From WJJR01 sp964440935 (lineage in GTDB: Bacteria > Zixibacteria > MSB-5A5 > WJJR01), in the NCBI GenBank assembly GCA_964440935.1, contig CAYTTY010000036.1, forward strand, positions 1 to 42,151: a DNA stretch of 42,151 nt, read 5' to 3'. The translations under genes were made by a program, and so were the position numbers. This document shows positions 8,773 to 16,698 of this stretch, one piece after another (position 1 is the stretch's first letter; each line of letters starts with the position of its first letter). Under the pieces are notes generated by a model. The model was not told the DNA's origin and ran no database searches. It worked only from the letters and a program-made list of their open reading frames with translations.

Positions 8773-10131
8773 ATGGGCTTTCACTACAATACGATTTCCT
8801 GCCGCATTGTCCCGGCCCTCATTGTTGGAGTGGTGTCAATCATCACAATGACGGGGAAAACATGCGGACAGACCGTGCCGGCGGATTCGGCGAATATCTA
8901 CCCGATCGATCTCACCACCGCCCTGCGGCTCGCCGGGACCAACAACCTGCAAATCGCGGAGGCGGAAGCACGCGTTCGCGAAGCGTCCGGTGAGAAACTC
9001 TCAGCCTATGAGCGATTCTTTCCCTCATTGTCGGCCGAGTGGTTATTGGTCCGCCATGAAGGGCGGACGCAAGCCACAGAAGGAGAGTTCCTCGATGTGA
9101 ACAAACAATTCAATCGAGCAGGTGGCAGACTGGCCGCGACATGGGATTTGAATGACGCGCTGTTTTCGCTTCTCGCCGCCCGCCGACGGTTTGAAACCGC
9201 GGAGCACTCGCGGGATAACGTCACAGATTCCACATTTCTCGATGTGGCCAATGCGTATTTCACTCTGTCGCTGGCCGAGTCCAGGATTCGAATCGCACAA
9301 AGAGCAATCGACATCTCCTCCAATTTTGTCGAACAGAGCGAGCACAGCGTGCGCGAAGGAGTCGGATTCCGGGTTGATGTGCTACGTGCCAAGACACAAC
9401 TAGCACACGATCGGCTCAGTCTCCAGCAGGCACGAGAAGAATCTGCAACCGCATCGGCAAGATTGGCGGCTCTCCTCAACCTGGAGGAACCGATTACGCT
9501 CACTCCGCTTGACACGATGGTCGTGCCACTCGCTCTTGCGGACACATCTGAGAGTGTTGAGGAGTGGATCAAATTGGCCATTGAACACCACCCCTATGCT
9601 CAAATGCAACGCAGTCGACTCGCCGCCGCCCGTATTGAGAAGACTCAGTCGATCTGGGGACCATTGTTGCCGGAAATCGAGAGTCACGCACTCTTCACGG
9701 GATTCGGGCCGACTTGGTCGGACTTACGGCGATCCCGAGACTACAACGTGTCCTTCCGATGGACGATCGGACCGGGAGGGTTGTTCGATCTGGGACGAAT
9801 CCGCTCGAATTCTGCACGTCTGGAGTCGGCACAATCAAAGTCCGAGTTAGCTGAGAATGCAGTCGTCGAACAAGTCGTACGATCTCGCAGCCGGACGCAA
9901 ACGCGAGCAGCGATGCTTGAGATTGCACAGGATGGATTGGACGCAGCCCGTGAAACACTGCGGCTGGCTCAGGGCCGCCGCAATCAGGGCATTGGATTGG
10001 CTTTGGAGGTCATCATCGCCGCGGATTCCCTGACCCGTGCTGAAATTGACTATGCCGAGGCCGTTGCCGACTACAATCGTGCGCAGATTGAGGCGCTCGC
10101 CGTGTTGGGTCGTCTGGATTCAGCCAATTGA
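8773..10131 (+). CDS. TolC-like outer membrane efflux protein
   Basis: The 452-residue protein is the outer-membrane channel partner of the two genes before it. The ATG at 8773 has gagaag just upstream and gives a hydrophobic leader (residues about 10-28) ending near GKTCGQ. It contains the two OEP repeats. Each repeat has long amphipathic helices rich in Ala, Arg and Glu (EAEARVREASGEKL; QARESATASARLAALLNLEE-type stretches) around short beta segments. The cysteine at GKTCGQ could in principle be a lipidation site, but the preceding residues do not fit a good lipobox. It is convergent with the flavodoxin-like gene, with only 42 nt between the stop codons. Confidence 0.9.
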   Translation: MGFHYNTISCRIVPALIVGVVSIITMTGKTCGQTVPADSANIYPIDLTTALRLAGTNNLQIAEAEARVREASGEKLSAYERFFPSLSAEWLLVRHEGRTQATEGEFLDVNKQFNRAGGRLAATWDLNDALFSLLAARRRFETAEHSRDNVTDSTFLDVANAYFTLSLAESRIRIAQRAIDISSNFVEQSEHSVREGVGFRVDVLRAKTQLAHDRLSLQQAREESATASARLAALLNLEEPITLTPLDTMVVPLALADTSESVEEWIKLAIEHHPYAQMQRSRLAAARIEKTQSIWGPLLPEIESHALFTGFGPTWSDLRRSRDYNVSFRWTIGPGGLFDLGRIRSNSARLESAQSKSELAENAVVEQVVRSRSRTQTRAAMLEIAQDGLDAARETLRLAQGRRNQGIGLALEVIIAADSLTRAEIDYAEAVADYNRAQIEALAVLGRLDSAN

Positions 10132-10173
10132 CATCCGAAGCTTGTATTCAGTTCTCGTGGAGAGCCGCATGAA

Positions 10174-10917
10174 TCAGCGATACTCTGGGTTGGGGAAATC
10201 GAATCGGCATCCCGCATCCCATTGCGACCGCTGGTTCCCGTGCGCAGGAATCCCGCTGCGATCCTTCATCATGCGCGCCAGGTGCATCAGGTTCCACGTC
10301 ATGAACGTCGTGTTACGGTTGGTGAAATCGTTCTCCGGTCCGCCCGAACCCTCATCACGATATGATGGACCCGGACCGGCCTCACCGAGCCAGGCGGCGT
10401 CCGCCTGTGGCGGAATGACCATTCCCAGATGCTGGAGCGAGTAAAGGATGTTCATGGCGCAGTGCTTGGCACCATCCTCATTACCCGTTATCAGACAGCC
10501 GCCGACCTTGCCATAGTACGCGTACTGCCCGTGATCGTTGAGCAGGCCGGAGTTTCCATACAGGCGCTCGATCAGCTTGGTGCACACAGACGTCTTATCG
10601 CCGAGCCAGATGGCCGAACCGATGATGATGATGTCGGCCTTCATGATTTGTTGATAGAGCGCTGGCCACTCGTCCTTCTCCCAGCCGTGCTCCGTCATGT
10701 CCGGCCAGACACCGTACGCGATATCGTGATCAACGACTCTCAGTTCGTCTGTTTGTACCTTGTTCCGCCCCAAAATGGCTCTGCTAATTTGCCATAGCCC
10801 TTCCGTGTGCGACTGCTCCGGGGAGCTCTTCAGTGTACAGTTCAGAAAAATGGCTCTCAGATCAGAGAAGTCCCAGGTGCTGGAGCTGCACAATTCTTCC
10901 TGCCTGTCATTCAACAT
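10174..10917 (-). CDS. Flavodoxin-like NAD(P)H-dependent FMN reductase family protein
   Basis: The 247-residue protein has a flavodoxin fold. RAIFLNCTLKSSPEQSHTEGL is the first strand and FMN phosphate-binding loop (usually LxGSxR/SxSxT), and IIIGSAIWLGDKTSVCTKLIERL is the second flavin loop region. GGCLITGNEDGAKH matches the third strand of this family. Two ATGs lie in tandem; the second (10917) is better spaced (6 nt) from GGAGG, the first (10920) is equally in frame. The substrate could be flavin, quinone, nitro compounds or a metal ion. It is the last gene of the minus-strand redox/envelope cluster, 65 nt after the small membrane-protein gene. Confidence 0.82.
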   Translation of the reverse strand: MLNDRQEELCSSSTWDFSDLRAIFLNCTLKSSPEQSHTEGLWQISRAILGRNKVQTDELRVVDHDIAYGVWPDMTEHGWEKDEWPALYQQIMKADIIIIGSAIWLGDKTSVCTKLIERLYGNSGLLNDHGQYAYYGKVGGCLITGNEDGAKHCAMNILYSLQHLGMVIPPQADAAWLGEAGPGPSYRDEGSGGPENDFTNRNTTFMTWNLMHLARMMKDRSGIPAHGNQRSQWDAGCRFDFPNPEYR

Positions 10918-10982
10918 CATGTTCCTCCATCTGGTTTGAGTCTATAGGACTTATCCCGACGTCAGACCGTGTCACTGATACA

Positions 10983-11330
10983 TTATCGATTTCGTCTTGT
11001 GCGTCGCCACTGCAGCCACACAAATCCCAAACCGAATGCCCAGAGCGGGCCGGTCACCGAAGCCACCGACAACGCGTGTTTGTCAAAGATACCGGAGGGT
11101 GTCGGTAACAATCCAAACCGAAATTCATCGCGGGTCACCGTCTGGATTGTGGTGCCATCGTCGTAGAAGCCGGCCGCGGTCAGAGGATCATTCGGATCGG
11201 GTTGTGATTCCACCTGTTCGACGACCTGGTATTTGGTGTACCAGTCTCCGCCAGTCGCTTGCCATGTCACGATCGCCACGATTGTGACTGTGAGAATCAC
11301 GCCCAATAGAATCTTGCTGTTCCTGTTCAT
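10983..11330 (-). CDS. Small two-helix membrane protein, unknown function
   Basis: The 115-residue protein starts 12 nt after the FGE-like gene, with GAGGTG as ribosome binding site overlapping that gene's end. A hydrophobic helix occupies residues about 7-25 (ILLGVILTVTIVAIVTW) and another about 90-106 (VTGPLWAFGLGFVWLQW). The final RRTRRNR tail suggests the C-terminus is cytoplasmic. About 60 polar residues lie between the helices and would be outside the cytoplasmic membrane. It has no cysteine. The close spacing suggests it works with the FGE homologue. I do not recognise a family. Confidence 0.7.
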   Translation of the reverse strand: MNRNSKILLGVILTVTIVAIVTWQATGGDWYTKYQVVEQVESQPDPNDPLTAAGFYDDGTTIQTVTRDEFRFGLLPTPSGIFDKHALSVASVTGPLWAFGLGFVWLQWRRTRRNR

Positions 11331-11342
11331 GATGACACCTCG

Positions 11343-12449
11343 TCATTCGTGGTTGTCGGAAACATCCATCGCACACCGGAAGCCGACATTGTTAAACGCA
11401 TGGTCGGGCGGGCTGGCGCCACGGTAATGCGTGGAATAGGCGCCGCAGTAATTCGGGCTGCAAAACCAACTGCCGCCGCGTGCGACCCGGTTCTGACCAG
11501 TCGACGGTCCCTGCGGATCGGCCATCGGCGAAACCGCGTAGTACGATGAATCATACCAATCAGCGGTCCATTCCCAGACATTGCCAATCATGTCATGCAC
11601 GCCCCACTCGTTGGCGGCGAACGACGCCACCGGGGCGGTGTAGAAATAGCCATCACTCGTATCGTTATATTCCGGCCAATGCCCCTGCCAGATGTTCGCG
11701 GCGACCGTAGAGAGATTGTCCTGCGATTCGGACGCCACGGGGTGTGCACCGGCAACATGGCTCTTTGATGACGGAGATTGATCGGATGCGGCGAGTGTGT
11801 GGCCGATTGAAGAATGATGATGACCGTCGCCTGATATCATCGCCGTGAAGTGGCCAGAGGCTCTGGCGCGAGCGGCATACTCCCACTCGGCCTCGGTCGG
11901 CAAGCGTTTCCCTGCCCACTCGGCATAGGCTGTCGCATCTTCCCAGGACACACAAACGACGGGATGATGCATCTTGTCGTCAATTGAAGACGCTGGGCCC
12001 TGGGGATGACGCCAGTCTGTGCCGGGGGCGTACTGCCAATCGGTCTCGCCATCGAAGTACGCCCAGCAGTGACCGGCACGTTCAGCTCTGGTAACGTAGC
12101 CGGTTGCCATCACAAACGCGTCGAACTCTGTGTTAGTGACCTCATGTGCGTCGAGATAAAATGCGCTTAGCCGCACCGTGTGTTTGGGAGTCTCGTCGGC
12201 GTACGCGCCCTCGTTTCCCATAATAAACTCGCCGCTGGGAATCAGGACCATTCCGTCCCCTATGTCACTATTGGCCGTCGTGCGGCCGGCGACTTCTGCA
12301 CTGGTATCACCAGCGTGTGCGATCCCCAGCAGAACCGCGAATATTGTCAGCATTCTCCGAGCAACTACCCGAATCCTGACGGAGAGAGGATGATCGATTC
12401 TGCTCTCCCGGCTGAATTGTGTCGTGCGCGTCCACATAATGCTGCTCAT
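11343..12449 (-). CDS. Secreted formylglycine-generating enzyme (FGE/SUMF1) homologue with His-rich insert
   Basis: The 368-residue protein has AGGAAAG before its ATG and a hydrophobic export signal at residues about 33-46 behind a basic stretch. The FGE-sulfatase fold is clear: MVLIPSGEFIMG, EVTNTEFDAFV, KRLPTEAEWEYAARA, DMIGNVWEWT and RGGSWFCSPNYC. Cys330 and Cys335 match the copper-binding active-site pair of true FGEs, which oxidise a cysteine in CxPxR targets to formylglycine. Between the EWEYAAR and ANIWQG motifs (residues about 196-250) the usual short linker is replaced by a longer segment with seven histidines (including GHHHSS). No sulfatase or CxPxR protein is encoded in the window. 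It lies 37 nt downstream of the NPCG protein gene. Confidence 0.88.
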   Translation of the reverse strand: MSSIMWTRTTQFSRESRIDHPLSVRIRVVARRMLTIFAVLLGIAHAGDTSAEVAGRTTANSDIGDGMVLIPSGEFIMGNEGAYADETPKHTVRLSAFYLDAHEVTNTEFDAFVMATGYVTRAERAGHCWAYFDGETDWQYAPGTDWRHPQGPASSIDDKMHHPVVCVSWEDATAYAEWAGKRLPTEAEWEYAARARASGHFTAMISGDGHHHSSIGHTLAASDQSPSSKSHVAGAHPVASESQDNLSTVAANIWQGHWPEYNDTSDGYFYTAPVASFAANEWGVHDMIGNVWEWTADWYDSSYYAVSPMADPQGPSTGQNRVARGGSWFCSPNYCGAYSTHYRGASPPDHAFNNVGFRCAMDVSDNHE

Positions 12450-12486
12450 CCTTTCCTGAGTAGTGGATTGACGTAATTCGCTTCAC

Positions 12487-13356
12487 TTACATCTTTCCGC
12501 CACATGGATTGCAGGGGTTCTGCGGTTTTTCCCCACCGCAGGGATTGGCGGCCTTCGGTCCACACGGATTACCCGCTGTCTTCATCATCTGGGCCTTATC
12601 ACCACAGGGGTTCATGGCGGCCTTGCCACCACAGGGGTTGCCGGCCATGGAAGCACCAGCGGAGGATGCCACCAGGCTCAAGTTGACCTCGACGCGTTCG
12701 CCCACCTTGCTGCCGATCAGGTTCATACCATCGGGTCCGGTAATACCATAATCCGCCAGGGCAACGTCGAACGTCGTACGGGCGGCGAGCAAGTCCCCGG
12801 GCAACCGCTGCTTGGTCATCTCCGATTCTTTCATGTAGGTGATTCGGGCAGGGACACTGATCCGCTTGGTCGTGCCATTGAGCGAAAAATCACCGACGGC
12901 GGTGACGTCGAAGGTCTTGGCATCTTTGGTGTTCTTAACTTCTTTGATGTTCTTGACCTCAACGATGGCAAACTGGATGGCCGGGTGTTCGTCGGCATTC
13001 AGCCAATCGCTGCTGGCGAGATGTTCGTCACGGAGTGGAATACCGGTGTTCAGACTTTTCACCGGGACCATCAGCTCGCCATGCCCTCCCGCGCTTGGAT
13101 TTGCTGGATCGAACACCAATTGCCCTTTGATCTGATTGGACGTTCCCACGATGTCTTCCAGGGGAGCGGTGCTGTTAAATGTCACGGAGTTGCGGTTCAT
13201 CGGATCCTGCACGACAAAGACGGTGCCGTTGTGATCTCCCATCGATGTCATGTTCTTCCCGCCGCAAGGATTGCAGGGGTTGCCCTGGGCCAATGCGGCC
13301 GAGCTGATAGCCACCATAACAGTCAGGCCGGCAATAATGTGTTTGAATGCTCTCAT
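12487..13356 (-). CDS. YceI-family periplasmic protein with NPCG cysteine repeats at both ends
   Basis: The 289-residue protein has AGGAG upstream and a signal peptide (MRAFKHIIAGLTVMV, cleavage after ALA). The central part is a YceI-like lipocalin fold: FVVQDPMNRNSVTFNS, IKGQLVFDPANPS, RDEHLASSDWLNADEHPAIQF and a late FDVALADYGITGPDGMNL block. YceI proteins bind isoprenoid-type lipids. Added to this are the motif NPCNPCGGK at the mature N-terminus and six further NPC units in the last 55 residues, again ending in NPCNPCGGK. The eight cysteines are all in NPC context, which suggests metal or thiol chemistry. The downstream neighbour is the FGE homologue. Confidence 0.87.
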   Translation of the reverse strand: MRAFKHIIAGLTVMVAISSAALAQGNPCNPCGGKNMTSMGDHNGTVFVVQDPMNRNSVTFNSTAPLEDIVGTSNQIKGQLVFDPANPSAGGHGELMVPVKSLNTGIPLRDEHLASSDWLNADEHPAIQFAIVEVKNIKEVKNTKDAKTFDVTAVGDFSLNGTTKRISVPARITYMKESEMTKQRLPGDLLAARTTFDVALADYGITGPDGMNLIGSKVGERVEVNLSLVASSAGASMAGNPCGGKAAMNPCGDKAQMMKTAGNPCGPKAANPCGGEKPQNPCNPCGGKM

Positions 13357-13423
13357 CGTGTGTGCTCCTTAGTTTGGTTTAGTAATTACGGTTCCTGTTG
13401 ATATCGTTCCGTCGCTGTCATCG

Positions 13424-13549
13424 TTAGACGAACCAGTAGGCAACACCAACCAGGGCGGCTACCATCATCATCCCAACCATGACCTTCTCATGGATGCACA
13501 TCCCTGCGCGGATTGTGCAGTTCGATCCGAGTTTGCACATCTTGGCCAT
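13424..13549 (-). CDS. 41-residue Cys/Met/His membrane peptide
   Basis: This short gene has AGGAG well placed before its ATG at 13549 and ends at TAA (13424-13426). The peptide begins MAKMCKLGSNCTIRAGMCIH, with Cys5, Cys11, Cys18 and His20. One hydrophobic helix follows (about residues 23-41, with several methionines) and it stops at WFV. The N-terminal half is thus a compact ligand-rich head on a membrane anchor. It lies between the anti-sigma gene and the NPCG-repeat gene, 67 nt from the latter, with the same orientation. The good ribosome binding site, position in a gene-dense operon and composition support a real gene. No family is recognised; metal binding is an inference. Confidence 0.65.
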   Translation of the reverse strand: MAKMCKLGSNCTIRAGMCIHEKVMVGMMMVAALVGVAYWFV

Positions 13550-13726
13550 CACGCTTCTCCTTTGCTCAGATTCAGTCTTCTCATTGCGGTCTCACACAAT
13601 CGGGACCGCTTTACTCCAATCTGACCGTTAGTCGCACCGCTCGGGGAAGCGTTACAGACTCTTTCGCGCGAGACCACGAATACTGGTCAAACGCCGGAAT
13701 TGAGGAAGAGCTGAATCGATGGGGAC

Positions 13727-14011
13727 TTACGATTGAGAGTCGTTCTGTTCGAGCAGTTTCGTGATTCGCGCACGCGCATCCGCATCCAGTTTTGCCTCTT
13801 CGACGGAGGAGTCCAAAGAATGCCGGGCGAGATCACGCATTAGGTGGAGCTGTTCGAAATTTCGTCGGCACCAGACACACATCATCAGGTGCAAACGCAG
13901 GCGGAGCCGCTTCGAGAAAGGTAAGGTCTCGTCCATCGCCTGCGAGGTCAGATGCGAGACCTCCTCACATGTCGGCAAAATCCGATTCATTAAACGTGTG
14001 GTCAACTTCAT
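13727..14011 (-). CDS. Short soluble zinc-finger anti-sigma factor
   Basis: The 94-residue protein starts 24 nt after the ECF sigma gene, with CAGGT before the ATG. It has Cys15 near the N-terminus and the HxxxCxxC motif (HLMMCVWC) characteristic of zinc-binding anti-sigma proteins. There is no membrane segment. A soluble ZAS protein of this size resembles redox-responsive anti-sigma factors (RsrA type), in which oxidation of the zinc cysteines releases the sigma factor. That mechanism is inferred from family knowledge and from the thiol-redox neighbours, not shown directly. An alternative ATG lies seven codons downstream. Confidence 0.82.
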   Translation of the reverse strand: MKLTTRLMNRILPTCEEVSHLTSQAMDETLPFSKRLRLRLHLMMCVWCRRNFEQLHLMRDLARHSLDSSVEEAKLDADARARITKLLEQNDSQS

Positions 14012-14035
14012 GCATACCTGCCGGATTCGAAGACA

Positions 14036-14632
14036 CTACGAATTAACCCAATTCATTTCCAGACATCGCCGCAGCAGCTTTCTCGCACGGTGCAGCATCA
14101 CCCGCAGATTGGTCGGCGTGACAGACAAAACGTTACACACTACATCATAATTGATTTGATGGATGTCGCGCATTGTGTAGACCTGGGCCAGTCGCTGATC
14201 GAGATCGTTCAGGCACCTGCGCAGATGTTCCCAAAACTGCTTCCGCTCGACGGGGTCGTCCGCATCCATGGCCCACGGTTTCGGCCGGCGCTGCGGTTGC
14301 CAGGCACCTGCGTCCGGCCCCCGGGCGATGTAGTCAGATTCGTCCGACTCCGAGACCGATTCCGGGCGATCCAGCGTGACGTCGCGACCGGATCGCCTGA
14401 AGTGGTCCATCATCTTGTGTTTGAGAATTCCAATCAGCCAGGTGCGCTCCGTCGAAGATCCTGCGAACGACGACCGCGCCTTCAGGGCCGCCAGGAATGT
14501 CTCCTGCACAAGGTCCTCCGCACTGGAACGATCGCCGGTGTGGCGCAGCGCAAATCCGAATAGCGCATCGCCGTGCTTTTGCACCCAATCCCGGGGGTCG
14601 GAGAAGGCCGCTGCGGTTGACGAGTGTTCCAT
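14036..14632 (-). CDS. ECF-type RNA polymerase sigma factor
   Basis: The 198-residue protein has sigma region 2 (AEDLVQETFLAAL and RTWLIGILKHKMMDHFRR) and region 4 (LAQVYTMRDIHQINYDVVCNVLSVTPTNLRVMLHRARKLL-type stretch). The ATG at 14632 is chosen because homology starts shortly after it (DWVQKHGDALFGFALRHTG) and upstream codons overlap the preceding gene. The linker between the regions is long and acidic. It begins 25 nt after the selenoprotein candidate and is followed by its probable anti-sigma factor. The pairing with AhpD-like thiol proteins suggests an oxidative or thiol stress regulon. Confidence 0.9.
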   Translation of the reverse strand: MEHSSTAAAFSDPRDWVQKHGDALFGFALRHTGDRSSAEDLVQETFLAALKARSSFAGSSTERTWLIGILKHKMMDHFRRSGRDVTLDRPESVSESDESDYIARGPDAGAWQPQRRPKPWAMDADDPVERKQFWEHLRRCLNDLDQRLAQVYTMRDIHQINYDVVCNVLSVTPTNLRVMLHRARKLLRRCLEMNWVNS

Positions 14633-14657
14633 AGGGTTACGCCCAATAACGCCGAAA

Positions 14658-15194
14658 CTACGTCTCCAACTCCACGCCGAGCCCATCGGCGATCCGATTG
14701 ACATATGCGAAGTACGCGGCGACCTGAACGATGTCATGGATCATCCTGTCGCCAAAACCGAGTCGTTTGAGCGGAGCAATCGTTTGCTCGTTGATATCGC
14801 CCGGCCTCAGGGTCAACTCCTCGACAAACCGCAGGATCTGACGATCTTCGTGGCTGATGGCAGCCGAGGCGTAGTCAGTTGTCAGTTCCGTCTTCAACTC
14901 ATCAGACACGCTACCGAGGGACCGCAACGCGGCCCAGTGATGCTCAATTCAATAGTGACATTGGTTGAGGGCCGACACGACCACCGCAATCATCTCCTGA
15001 CGGTGCCGGGAGAGAGGAGAATCGACCGATACGATCGCGCGATAAAGTCCCACGTGGCTCTCCATCACATGGGGATTCACGCCCGAGATGCGGATAATAC
15101 TGGCGGGACGGCAATTTCGGCCACCGTACTCGCGATAGAGTCGCCGCAATTCCGGTGAGCCATCGTCGTAACTTACATACTCAATGAACGCCAT
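14658..15194 (-). CDS. AhpD-like peroxidase-related protein, probable selenoprotein (CxxU via in-frame TGA)
   Basis: Two open segments in the same frame (15194-14952 and 14948-14658) are separated only by a TGA at 14949-14951. Together they give a 178-residue protein matching the carboxymuconolactone decarboxylase/AhpD peroxidase-related family from end to end: MAFIEYVSYDD start, PLSRHRQEMIAVVVSALNQ, and the C-terminal AYFAYVNRIADGLGVELE. The TGA falls in NQCHY-TGA-IEHH, exactly where relatives have the second Cys of CxxC, so selenocysteine is the simplest reading. GGAG precedes the ATG by 6 nt. A SECIS-like hairpin lies at 14918-14935. The final stop is TAG. The alternative is a nonsense mutation, but the downstream half shows no decay. 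Confidence 0.82.
14918..14935 (-). promoter_or_regulatory. SECIS-like hairpin downstream of the in-frame TGA
   Basis: Read on the minus strand, GGGCCGC pairs with GCGG-U-CCC around a GUU loop, with one bulged U. The stem starts 13 nt after the TGA and the loop is 20 nt after it, with G as its first base. Known bacterial SECIS elements share this spacing (roughly 16-37 nt to the loop), a G in the first two loop positions and a bulged U in the short stem. Here the bulge is on the 3' side, unlike E. coli fdhF. Confidence 0.6.
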
Positions 15195-15335
15195 CCGCTG
15201 CTCCGGTCAATCCGCCGAATCTCCGCATAGTCACAGTCGGTGTCAACGATTGAACGACCGACCGGACCGAAATTCATCGACGATCGACCAGCCGCGCATT
15301 GGCCAAGGCGACCCCCAACACACGGCACCATTCAC

Positions 15336-15911
15336 TCAAGACAACCACTCGTGCGCACGAAATGCGTCGTCCAGCGGCGTCTGGGCAATGTGGTTTGCGT
15401 AGTTCGAGATCGTCTTCAACGCCGCCGCCGTAATCACTGCGAGGATGCTGGCACCGGTGAATCCAGCGCCTAGAAATCCCGAGACCTGATCATCGGCCAG
15501 ATGTCCACGTTGTTGAACGACTGCTGCAGTAAATGCACGCAACGCCTCTAGTTTGGGAATCTCCAGTCGGTTGCGATCTCGCAGGGACGAGACAATAGTC
15601 TCGGGGAGTTTCATCATCCGCGCGAGGGCTGTGTGGGCGGCCACGCAATACTCGCAGCCGTTCTCAATGCTGACTGTCAGGAGGACAACCTGCTGTTCCA
15701 GACTGTTCAACCCCGAGTTCTCGATAGTTTTAGTCAGATACAGATAAGCATCGAGTGCTGCAGGATTGGTTGCCAACATCCCGTAGAGGTTCGGCACAAA
15801 CCCCAAGGTATCCTTCGCGGTGTTCAGCGCCTGTTGTGCCGTCTCGGGAGCGTCTTCGATGGAATTCACGGGGAGCGGTCTGCTCATTCTTGTTTGTGTT
15901 GCTGTCGTCAT
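15336..15911 (-). CDS. AhpD-like carboxymuconolactone decarboxylase family protein (CxxC)
   Basis: The 191-residue protein starts at the ATG at 15911, with GGAAGGA upstream. It carries the AhpD-type active site ENGCEYCVAAHT, with an ordinary CxxC and a following His. The surrounding TIENSGLNSLEQQVVLLTVS and the IPKLEALRAFTAAVVQQRG helix are typical of the family, which reduces peroxides or disulfide partners through the CxxC pair. It is the first gene of the minus-strand cluster, 141 nt before the selenoprotein candidate, and gives a useful Cys-form comparison for it. The two proteins are of different subfamilies, so this is not a recent duplication. Confidence 0.88.
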   Translation of the reverse strand: MTTATQTRMSRPLPVNSIEDAPETAQQALNTAKDTLGFVPNLYGMLATNPAALDAYLYLTKTIENSGLNSLEQQVVLLTVSIENGCEYCVAAHTALARMMKLPETIVSSLRDRNRLEIPKLEALRAFTAAVVQQRGHLADDQVSGFLGAGFTGASILAVITAAALKTISNYANHIAQTPLDDAFRAHEWLS

Positions 15912-16698
15912 TTTGCTAATCCTTCCATTCAGTTTCGTTGCCCGTAGTTCGAGTACCCGGGGATGGACCATTTGGACCTCAAGGTGGCCCGCTATCACCC
16001 CTTGGTCGCATCGTGAAGCCGAGCGTTACACCTCATCGTCAGATTGTTCAATTCATCGCCCGTCGGGATGTCGCAGCGCACTCTCAGCCGTCACCAAAAC
16101 CAAGATGAAATGCGCGGTTAAGATGCAAATGCGGGTGGATGCGGGGCAGTCGACGCTCGTCGTGTCGCGATGACAATCGAACACGGCGTCAGACGCGTGT
16201 GTAAACCCCGACACGTTGCGACGTTACGGCGGCGGGCTTGAAACGGAAGAGCGTTGTCGCAGAATGACTTACAACGGGCATTTAGAAGCGGTCACAAAAA
16301 GCTCCCCGGAGCGAACCGTCTTCGAAATTCCTCCGGTAATCGGCTTGCACTTGTCAGCCGCCACAAGTCATTGCGCCGCAATGTACGTGAAGTATTCGAT
16401 AGTCCTCGGCACCGGCGATCGCCAATGCCAAATCCAGATCTGGGGAAGAGCATGGCCTCTCGAGGTGTACTCTCAATGGGAAGATTGTATGCGAAACTAT
16501 GACGAAAACACAGCGGCTTCCAGCAGATCGTGAATCGCCGTCGGCCGTGAAATGTGTTCAATTAATGATTTACAAGCCAGATTGGAGCTCACATCGTGGT
16601 TACGGCGAGAGAAAGAAGACCCCGCCATGCCGGGGGACAGGGCGTGGTGGACAGGTAGTATCACCCGGGGCGATCGAATCCGCCCGAGGGAGTGTACC
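15912..16698. other. Gene-poor spacer between divergent transcription units
   Basis: The stretch separates the minus-strand AhpD-like gene from the plus-strand lipoprotein gene. The short open frames in it have no ribosome binding sites, no recognisable domains and overlap each other on both strands. Promoters for both directions are expected here, but I see no hexamer pair good enough to call. Confidence 0.5.

Noticed and set aside
14949..14951. Genome-wide reassignment of TGA, or a simple nonsense mutation, as explanation of the in-frame TGA
   Set aside because: Other genes in the window end in TGA at sensible places, so it is a normal stop codon. The downstream half is intact, with family motifs to its natural end, and the TGA sits exactly at the redox Cys position.
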